A stretch of 5,168 nucleotides of DNA, from positions 1 to 5,168 of the forward strand of contig CAZPLR010000062.1 in assembly GCA_964587555.1 (NCBI GenBank), given 5' to 3'. This stretch comes from JAHHTP01 sp964587555. GTDB lineage: Bacteria; Bacillota; Clostridia; Oscillospirales; Ruminococcaceae. Both the position numbers and the translations under genes were made by a program. The notes beneath the pieces were generated by a model that did no database searches, was not told where the DNA came from, and saw nothing but the letters and a program-made list of their open reading frames with translations. Position 1 is the first letter of the stretch. Each line of letters begins with the position of its first letter. Below are positions 1-4,664 of this stretch, one piece after another.

Positions 1-377
1 CTTGGTTTGCTCGAGGAACTTGAGCTTGACGAAGGTCTGCTCGTTGTGCTTGTTGTGCTCGAATTCGATGCCGGCTTGTTTACAGCGCTCGAAGAGCCTT
101 CCGGCGGTCGTGACGCATCCGCGGCTTCGCCCGACGGCTCCTCCTCCCCGCTGTCGCTTGGGACAGGCGTTTCCGAAGAGGTCGAGGTCCAGTCCTCCGT
201 TTCATCGGACGAATCCTTCGAATCCGTCTCCGAGGTGTTCGCATCGGAATTGTATTCCGATGAACCGCCCAACGCAGTGGAGCTTTCCATACTGCTTCCC
301 TCTTTATCCCCGCATCCGGACAATAGGCACGCCGCTGCAATGACCGACGTCAATATCAGCCAAAATTTACGTTTCAT
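1..377 (-). CDS. Secreted lipoprotein with Ser/Thr/Glu-rich tether (N-terminal part, runs off the left edge)
   Basis: This is the N-terminal 125 residues of a protein whose C-terminus lies beyond the left edge. It starts MKRKFWLILTSV: a basic n-region, then a hydrophobic stretch (residues 6-19), then a canonical lipobox L19-S20-G21-C22, so Cys22 should be lipidated and the protein held on the outer face of the membrane. From residue 23 to the edge the sequence is low-complexity and rich in Ser, Thr, Glu, Asp and Pro, including a run of eight serines at 116-123. This looks like a long disordered spacer that would hold a distal domain away from the membrane; that domain is not in the window, so the function is unknown. 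The serine run uses a mixture of TCN and AGY codons, which suggests selection for serine rather than slippage. The start at 377 is supported by AGAAAGGG seven bases upstream. It is likely a solute-binding protein, enzyme or surface protein. Confidence 0.85.
   Translation of the reverse strand, partial: MKRKFWLILTSVIAAACLLSGCGDKEGSSMESSTALGGSSEYNSDANTSETDSKDSSDETEDWTSTSSETPVPSDSGEEEPSGEAADASRPPEGSSSAVNKPASNSSTTSTTSRPSSSSSSSSKP
242..262. repeat. Perfect 9-bp inverted repeat with 3-base loop inside the lipoprotein gene
   Basis: Arms CATCGGAAT and ATTCCGATG are separated by TGT on the plus strand. The repeat sits in the tether-coding region, where it encodes part of a Ser/Glu/Tyr/Asn/Asp stretch. 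No T-tract follows on either strand, so it is not an intrinsic terminator. It may be an mRNA hairpin, a protein-binding palindrome or chance. Confidence 0.6.
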
Positions 378-529
378 AAATAAACCCTTTCTGCTATGGT
401 TTTATTATCTGCTTGTATATATAGAGTCCTTTTTCGCCCACTGTGTTGCACGAGGCTGAATCTTCCGCCTATCTCACAAAAATTATAATATTATCGTTTT
501 TTTGCTATGTGATATTTCCTAAAAACAGC
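378..529 (-). other. AT-rich spacer between methyltransferase and lipoprotein genes, with a weak candidate promoter
   Basis: This 152-base spacer separates two co-directional genes. On the minus strand it contains a perfect TATAAT hexamer at 482-487, but the element 17 bases upstream (ACATAG, 505-510) is a poor -35. A second AT-rich stretch, TATATATA at 416-423, also lacks a -35 at proper spacing. I find no hairpin followed by a T-tract in the minus direction, so read-through from the methyltransferase gene is possible. The size of the gap suggests the lipoprotein may have its own promoter, but the evidence is weak. Confidence 0.35.
385..392 (-). promoter_or_regulatory. Ribosome binding site of the lipoprotein gene
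   Basis: On the minus strand AGAAAGGG lies seven bases before the ATG at 377. The spacing is good and the match to the anti-Shine-Dalgarno is moderate. Together with the lipoprotein signal peptide that follows, it fixes the start of a gene whose end is outside the window. Confidence 0.7.
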
Positions 530-1279
530 TTAGCATTTTATACATCTTGTCGCCGCAAAGGCAGGAATATTGTGCTGACGCAGATATCCTTCCCCGTTTG
601 TGTCGTCGTATATATGGGTCAGGATAAACCCGGCTTCCAATTGACCGCCGATCTGCTCCTCCAATGTGTGCGAAAACTGAATCCCGCAGTCGGTTTCGCG
701 CAGCTGCCTTGCCTGCTCCTCGTTTTTCAAAGGATTAAACGGCAAAGTGTTGACAATCTTCGATTCGCTTTCGTCAACTGCAAAATTGATGCCGGTATCA
801 AAACCCGCCATCAATACGCCGCCTTTTTTCAAAATGCGGTAGCATTCCTTCCAAATGGGCTTGACCTCCTCCACATAGCAGTTGGATACCGGATGAAAGA
901 TCAAATCAAAGCTTTCATCCGCAAACGGAAGGCTTTGGGTCATGTCCGCCTTGACGACGTTGATATCGTAGCCCTCACGCTTGGCAACAATCCTCTCGCT
1001 TTCCAGCTGCATGTCCGAATAATCCAGTACGGTGCATTCCGCACCCAAGGCGCAAAAGATCGGCATCTGCTGCCCGCCGCCGCTGGCAAGTCCCAAAAGC
1101 TTCTTCCCCCTAAGCCCGCCAAACCAATCGTGCGGAACAAACTTGACCGGCGTGAGCTTTACATCCCATTTTCCGCAAAGCGCGTTTTCGTATTCCTCAT
1201 GGCTGATGCAGATTCCCCATTCCCAGCCCTCCTCGATCCATCTGTCGATCGTTTTCGCATTGATCTTCGTATATTCCAT
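530..1279 (-). CDS. Class I SAM-dependent methyltransferase
   Basis: A 249-residue protein that should transfer a methyl group from S-adenosylmethionine; the acceptor cannot be read from the sequence. The Rossmann-type SAM site is clear. Motif I is LLGLASGGGQQ at residues 61-71, the family's Gly-rich loop. The acidic residue at the end of strand 2 is D86 (TVLDYSD). ADMTQSLPF begins at 111, and the strand-4 motif ESFDLIFHPVSNCYV begins near 122, followed by an IWKECYRILKKGGVL helix/strand (142-156) typical of this fold. The SGGGQQ loop is of the type I associate with small-molecule methyltransferases of Clostridia, but this is recalled, not tested. The frame stays open upstream to an ATG at 1519, but that stretch is antisense-like overlap with Enzyme I; the ATG at 1279 has a good ribosome binding site and starts the domain naturally. 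It lies 41 bases after the Enzyme I stop with no terminator between, so co-transcription is likely. Confidence 0.9.
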   Translation of the reverse strand: MEYTKINAKTIDRWIEEGWEWGICISHEEYENALCGKWDVKLTPVKFVPHDWFGGLRGKKLLGLASGGGQQMPIFCALGAECTVLDYSDMQLESERIVAKREGYDINVVKADMTQSLPFADESFDLIFHPVSNCYVEEVKPIWKECYRILKKGGVLMAGFDTGINFAVDESESKIVNTLPFNPLKNEEQARQLRETDCGIQFSHTLEEQIGGQLEAGFILTHIYDDTNGEGYLRQHNIPAFAATRCIKC

Positions 1280-1285
1280 CGATAT

Positions 1286-1293
1286 CTTTCTCC
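1286..1293 (-). promoter_or_regulatory. Ribosome binding site of the methyltransferase gene
   Basis: GGAGAAAG on the minus strand ends six bases before the ATG at 1279. It decides this start over the upstream in-frame ATG at 1519, which lies inside the Enzyme I gene. The ATG at 1295, just upstream, is out of frame. Confidence 0.75.
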
Positions 1294-1320
1294 ATAAACC
1301 GTTCTTTATATCCCCTGCGT

Positions 1321-2943
1321 TTACCGCACCGTAAGCGCACCAAGACTCACCGACACCGCGTGGATGCCGATCTCTTTGAAATACCCCGCCATACTTTTGT
1401 TCGCGCCAAGCTCGCCGCAGATGCAGACGTCCACCCCCGCCGTATTCGCTGCGGCGGCGGTCATCTCGATCAGTCGGCAGACCGCCGGGTGCGCTGGATC
1501 GCATAACACCTGCGCCCATGCGGCATCCTCGCTTTGCGCTTGGTCATCCGGCATAAAAACCATCTGCCGATCGGCTGCTAAGGTGTATTGCGCTAAGTCG
1601 TTCGTTCCAATCGAGAAAAAGTCTGAATACCCGCATAAGGTGTGCGCACAGAGCGCTGCCGCCGGCGTTTCGATCATCGCGCCAACTAAAACGTGATCGG
1701 CAACCGGAATCCCCTCGCTTTTTAGCTCGTTCTGTACCCGTGCCGCAAACGCGCGCACCGCGATCATCTCCTCGCACGAAGTCACCATCGGCACTAAAAT
1801 CCGCGCCGTACCGTAGATCGACGCGCGGTAAAGCGCGCGCAGCTGCGTTCGTAAATATTCTCGCCTTGTGAGCAGAAACCGCACACCCCGCATCCCCATC
1901 GCCGGATTTTGCTCCTTTTTGATATTAAGATGCGGTGCCGTTTTGTCCGCGCCAAGATCGGCAAGCCGAAACACGACCGGCTTGCCGCGCATCACCTTCA
2001 GCACATCGCGATAACAGCGAAACTGCTCTTCTTCCCCCGGCGGCGCTTCTCTTCCTAAAAATAAAAATTCAGTGCGGAAAAGCCCGATCCCCGCAACCGG
2101 AAGCTCGGCTGCATACTCCGCCTCCGCCAGCGAAGAAACGTTGGCAAAACATAGCATCCCCTGCGGCGGCGCCAACGTTTCGCGGCGCATTCCTTCCCAT
2201 TCCTGCCGCTTTAAGCGCAGACGACGCATCGTGACCACATCCGGCTCAATAATCACCTCACCGGTAAAGCCGTCTAAACATGCCATCTTTCCATGACAGT
2301 CCGCGCTTAACGCCGCACCCACGACAGCCGGAATGCCCAGCGCGCGCGCAAGAATGGCAGTATGGGAATTGACCCCGCCGCGCTCGGTAACTAGCCCCAG
2401 AATAAATCTTCGGTCTAATCCGATGGTATCGTCCGGCATCAGATCCTCCGCCGCTAAAATCACCGGCTCGTTCAATAATAGCCTGCGCTGCGGCGCGCCG
2501 CCGAGCGCATCGATGATCTTTCCGCCAACCGCACGCATGTCGGCGGCGCGCTCCTTGAGGTATTCATCCTCCATCTGCTCGAACATCCGCGCATATTCCT
2601 CAGCAACAGCGCAGACGGCATATTCGGCGGCGGCGCGCTTTTCATCGATCATGCCGCGTATCTTAACACGAAAGCCGTTGTCGCGCAGGATCGCAAGATG
2701 CGCTGCAAAAACATCCGCCTCGTCCCCGTCAAATAACGCCCTTGCGCGCTCATAGGTGGAAGCAAGCTGCGCCTCGCTGCGTATAAACGCATCGTCCAAA
2801 CGCACATGCTCAATCGCCGGATCACCTGTTGTAAACGCGATATGCGGGATGCGGCTGTCATGATAATAGAGCTTGCCGATCGCAACTCCGGAACAAGCGC
2901 TTTTTCCGCGACAAACTATATTTTTTTCATATGCCATAAACAT
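1321..2943 (-). CDS. ptsI: Phosphoenolpyruvate-protein phosphotransferase (PTS Enzyme I), short C-terminus
   Basis: Cytoplasmic Enzyme I of the sugar phosphotransferase system takes phosphate from phosphoenolpyruvate onto a histidine and passes it to HPr. With the start at 2943 the protein has 540 residues. The N-terminal segment (SACSGVAIGKLY) and the helical HPr-binding region lead to the phospho-histidine motif GGVNSHTAILARALGIPAVVG with His194. The PEP-binding barrel follows: GLFRTEF (R290), FRLADLGADK (R326, where the usual form is RTLDIGGDK), NPAMGMRGVRF, RTQLRALYRAS, MIETPAA (from about 422), FFSIGTNDLAQYTLAADR (442-459) and the catalytic Cys in CGE (Cys509). The His-to-Cys distance, 315 residues, is near that of E. 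coli (189 to 502). Only 31 residues follow the Cys, where about 70 are usual, so the end of the barrel appears missing. No GAF domain or HPr gene is present in the window. It has its own promoter and probably shares a transcript with the methyltransferase. A specialised paralogue rather than the main ptsI is possible. Confidence 0.93.
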   Translation of the reverse strand: MFMAYEKNIVCRGKSACSGVAIGKLYYHDSRIPHIAFTTGDPAIEHVRLDDAFIRSEAQLASTYERARALFDGDEADVFAAHLAILRDNGFRVKIRGMIDEKRAAAEYAVCAVAEEYARMFEQMEDEYLKERAADMRAVGGKIIDALGGAPQRRLLLNEPVILAAEDLMPDDTIGLDRRFILGLVTERGGVNSHTAILARALGIPAVVGAALSADCHGKMACLDGFTGEVIIEPDVVTMRRLRLKRQEWEGMRRETLAPPQGMLCFANVSSLAEAEYAAELPVAGIGLFRTEFLFLGREAPPGEEEQFRCYRDVLKVMRGKPVVFRLADLGADKTAPHLNIKKEQNPAMGMRGVRFLLTRREYLRTQLRALYRASIYGTARILVPMVTSCEEMIAVRAFAARVQNELKSEGIPVADHVLVGAMIETPAAALCAHTLCGYSDFFSIGTNDLAQYTLAADRQMVFMPDDQAQSEDAAWAQVLCDPAHPAVCRLIEMTAAAANTAGVDVCICGELGANKSMAGYFKEIGIHAVSVSLGALTVR

Positions 2944-2948
2944 CACCG

Positions 2949-2955
2949 CCCCCTT
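2949..2955 (-). promoter_or_regulatory. Ribosome binding site of Enzyme I, deciding the start
   Basis: AAGGGGG on the minus strand lies five bases before the ATG at 2943 and eleven before a second in-frame ATG at 2937 (MAYEK). Spacing favours 2943, though 2937 remains possible and changes only two residues. The in-frame ATG further upstream at 2985 lies within the promoter spacer and cannot be the start of this transcript. Confidence 0.7.
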
Positions 2956-2964
2956 GATATCATC

Positions 2965-2993
2965 ATTATAACATACTCTGTACAACTATGCAA
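2965..2993 (-). promoter_or_regulatory. Sigma-A type extended -10 promoter of the Enzyme I gene
   Basis: On the minus strand a perfect -10 TATAAT (2965-2970) is preceded by TG in the extended -10 position (2972-2973). A -35 element, TTGCAT (2988-2993), lies exactly 17 bases upstream. The -35 matches the consensus TTGACA at only its first three bases, which the extended -10 can compensate for. Transcription should start near 2958, giving a leader of only about 15 bases that begins just ahead of the ribosome binding site. There is no room for a riboswitch or leader hairpin in this leader. Confidence 0.8.
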
Positions 2994-3040
2994 GGTGTCG
3001 TGCAGATTCCAAAAGAGAAACCTCCCCCGCCGTACAAAAC

Positions 3041-3066
3041 AAAAAAGGAGCGGATCTCTCCGCTCC
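3041..3066 (-). terminator. Rho-independent terminator closing the phage-like cluster
   Basis: Read on the minus strand, GGAGCGGA and TCCGCTCC form a perfect 8-bp GC-rich stem closed by a GAGA loop (3047-3066), followed at once by six T (3041-3046) and a further T-rich stretch. It lies 18 bases after the stop of the repeat protein and about 50 bases before the Enzyme I -35 box, so it separates the phage-like transcript from the Enzyme I transcript. Confidence 0.93.
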
Positions 3067-3084
3067 CCTATGGTCGACCGCTCC

Positions 3085-4218
3085 TTATTTTCCTCTCAGC
3101 CGCATCGAGATCGCTCGCTGGGAAAGTCCGCGCCGCGTCAGCGCATCCTCATATTGCTCTACGGTGATCGCGTTGCTTTGATATAACTGGTCAAAGTACG
3201 CTATATACGCCTCGTCCGTTGGAAAACTCGCCGTCGACTGCGCAAACGCCAAATACCGCTGATATAGCTGCTCCTGTGCCAGCGCCTTCGATTCCTTCTC
3301 GCTTAACGTTTTTTTCTGCGTCTGCGCGCTCTGCGCCGCTTGATTGATGTCAGCGCTGCTCGTATTGCTTCCGGTACCGCTTTTTGCACTGGAAGACGCC
3401 GCACTGGCAGCCTTGCGCGCATTTGCAATCGCATCCTGCTGTTTCTGGTACGCAAATTCCGTCTCCCAGTTGCGCTGCGATTGCGCGTCCTGCGCCTTCT
3501 GATAATCAAACTGGCTTTGCCAATTGCTCTGCGAGATCGCATCCTGCGCCTTCTGATAATCAAGCTGGCTCTGCCAATTGCTCTGCGAGATCGCGTCTTG
3601 CGCCTTCTGGTAGTCAAACTGCGCCTGCCAATTGCTCTGCGAACGGTCGTCCAACTGCTGCTGATAGTCAAATTCCTGCTGCCATTGATAGTAGTCAAAT
3701 TCTAATTGACTTGCCTGCTGCAGCGCATTCAAATACATCGAGGTGTATTGACTCTCCGCATTGTTTAAGTCCTTCGCGCGCTGCGCGTTGATGTCGGCAA
3801 TCTTGCTGTCCACCAACGCTAAATTGCTGTCGCGGTTCATCGCCGCGCCGCTTAAGTTGTTCTGCATCGCCGTATCCAGCCGCACGCGCGACGTTTCACC
3901 GTAGCCGGAGTTCGCCGCTTTTGCACTCCCGCGGGAAAGCCCCAGCGCCGCTAACTGCTCATTCTGATTAACGGCGGATACCTTCGCGTTTGCATATATG
4001 TCCCGAAAAGATTGATCCGCCTGCTTGACGATCTGATCCTTGTTTGCGGCAGTGCTGCTCACTAGGTCGTCGTAACTTGCGTTGATCTGCGCCCGCGCCG
4101 CAGCCTTTGCGCTCTCGATCGCGCTGATGTAGCTCTCTAAGTAGCTCGCGGCGGAAAAGCCTTTGTCCACCATGTCGTTCGTTACCGTGACAAACTCCTT
4201 GTCCGGTCTGCTTGCCAT
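3085..4218 (-). CDS. Phage-like Gln/Ala-rich helical protein with five 18-residue Trp repeats
   Basis: A 377-residue hydrophilic protein with no signal peptide or membrane segment, predicted mostly helical. Residues 1-171 are Ala/Asn/Gln/Ser-rich, with a QLAALGLSRGSAK stretch near 88-100. Residues 172-261 hold five tandem 18-residue units with consensus DAISQSNWQSQFDYQKAQ and Trp at 179, 197, 215, 233 and 251. A Ser/Ala/Gly/Thr-rich linker follows (about 268-300), then a distinct C-terminal segment (about 303-377) ending in a basic SMRLRGK tail. Similar WQ.EFDYQ helical repeats occur, from memory, in structural proteins of clostridial phages; I infer a virion or tail-associated role, without a recognised domain. 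The start at 4218 has GGGGAGG five bases upstream. The gene begins 13 bases after the holin stop and ends at the terminator, so it is the last gene of a late-type operon. Being placed after the holin is unusual for a structural gene; a surface or lysis-related role is an alternative. Confidence 0.85.
   Translation of the reverse strand: MASRPDKEFVTVTNDMVDKGFSAASYLESYISAIESAKAAARAQINASYDDLVSSTAANKDQIVKQADQSFRDIYANAKVSAVNQNEQLAALGLSRGSAKAANSGYGETSRVRLDTAMQNNLSGAAMNRDSNLALVDSKIADINAQRAKDLNNAESQYTSMYLNALQQASQLEFDYYQWQQEFDYQQQLDDRSQSNWQAQFDYQKAQDAISQSNWQSQLDYQKAQDAISQSNWQSQFDYQKAQDAQSQRNWETEFAYQKQQDAIANARKAASAASSSAKSGTGSNTSSADINQAAQSAQTQKKTLSEKESKALAQEQLYQRYLAFAQSTASFPTDEAYIAYFDQLYQSNAITVEQYEDALTRRGLSQRAISMRLRGK
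3436..3705 (-). repeat. Five in-frame 54-base tandem repeats (18 residues each)
   Basis: Units run 3652-3705, 3598-3651, 3544-3597, 3490-3543 and 3436-3489, each encoding one 18-residue repeat with a single Trp. The third and fourth units are identical at 51 of 54 bases, pointing to recent duplication. The second is more diverged (about 42 of 54 against the third), and the first and last are degenerate in protein as well. Conserved positions are Q/W, F/L-D-Y-Q and the D-A start. Confidence 0.93.
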
Positions 4219-4223
4219 AAAAT

Positions 4224-4230
4224 CCTCCCC
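4224..4230 (-). promoter_or_regulatory. Ribosome binding site of the repeat protein
   Basis: GGGGAGG on the minus strand lies five bases before the ATG at 4218. It sits within the 13 bases between the holin stop and this start, so the two genes are read from one transcript with a strong independent initiation site. Confidence 0.8.
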
Positions 4231-4231
4231 T

Positions 4232-4621
4232 TTATTTTTCTCGCAGCTGCTGTAGCAGCTCCTTAAGCTTCTGCGGATACGGCAGAAATGCCGCTGTATT
4301 CTCTAAAATAGAAAGCCCTTCGTTGCAGGCGTAAAAGACGATAACCATCTCGCGAAGCGCAAGCTCATCGCCTAAAAACGCCTGTAACGCAGCCGCAGCC
4401 GCAACTACGATCAATATCAGTATTTTCTTAAGAATCCCTTTGAATCCTACCTCGCTTGAAAGCGATTTCGTGCAGATTCCCTTAATAAGCCCCGATAGAT
4501 AGTCGAGCGTCATCAGCACAATCAGCGCGGATAAAACTGCGTCAAATCCGCCAAATACCCGCACCAGATATCCGCCAATGATCCCCGCCGCTACCGATAT
4601 CCCGTTAAAAATCTTTTCCAT
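4232..4621 (-). CDS. Phage holin, phage_holin_4 (TcdE-like) family
   Basis: A 129-residue membrane protein, the usual length for this family. Holins assemble in the cytoplasmic membrane and let lysins reach the wall, or let toxins and phage-like particles out. Four hydrophobic segments are visible at roughly 6-22, 26-47, 64-84 and 88-104. Family signatures are the LDYLSGLIKG turn (39-48), SLSSEVGFKGILKKILIL (53-70) and LREMVIVFYACNEGLSILENTA (89-110), followed by the charged, helical C-terminus PYPQKLKELLQQLREK. The start at 4621 is preceded by AGGGAT four bases upstream (4626-4631). It lies 43 bases after the upstream phage-like gene and 13 before the repeat protein. No endolysin gene is next to it in the window, so its partner must be upstream of 5168 or elsewhere. 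Related holins also serve in toxin export (TcdE) and tailocin release. Confidence 0.93.
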   Translation of the reverse strand: MEKIFNGISVAAGIIGGYLVRVFGGFDAVLSALIVLMTLDYLSGLIKGICTKSLSSEVGFKGILKKILILIVVAAAAALQAFLGDELALREMVIVFYACNEGLSILENTAAFLPYPQKLKELLQQLREK

Positions 4622-4664
4622 CTCTATCCCTATGCTTCCCCAAAAACTGCGCTTTCCCTCTGTC

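Noticed and set aside
416..423. TATATATA as a -10 box of the lipoprotein gene
   Set aside because: No acceptable -35 lies 16-18 bases upstream; TTGCAC-like sequence is about 21 bases away.
7..459. Plus-strand open frame rich in Glu/Ser/Leu at the left edge
   Set aside because: It is antisense to the lipoprotein, whose signal peptide, lipobox and ribosome binding site are convincing. The low complexity of the tether produces open frames on both strands.
478..533. Terminator after the methyltransferase
   Set aside because: The TGCTA/TAGCA pairing is only five base pairs with a loop of over 20 bases, and in the minus direction it is followed by A, not T.
443..1297. Long plus-strand open frame (284 residues)
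   Set aside because: It is fully antisense to the methyltransferase, which has clear SAM motifs and a ribosome binding site. The plus-strand protein has no recognisable motifs.
1280..1325. Frameshift explaining the short Enzyme I C-terminus
   Set aside because: Translation past the stop in the other frames gives no sequence resembling the missing Enzyme I tail, and the next gene starts within 41 bases.
1280..1519. Upstream extension of the methyltransferase to an ATG at 1519
   Set aside because: This stretch overlaps the conserved Enzyme I C-terminus and encodes Arg/Gly-rich sequence with no homology. The start at 1279 has the ribosome binding site.
2944..2985. Upstream ATG of Enzyme I at 2985
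   Set aside because: It lies inside the -10/-35 spacer of the promoter, upstream of the likely transcription start.
3436..3705. CRISPR-like repeat array
   Set aside because: The 54-base units are contiguous without spacers, are in frame and encode a conserved 18-residue protein repeat.
3085..4218. Microvirus DNA pilot protein (VP2)
   Set aside because: The Gln/Trp-rich helical composition is reminiscent, but the neighbours are a holin and an unrelated structural-type gene, with no microvirus capsid or replication gene.
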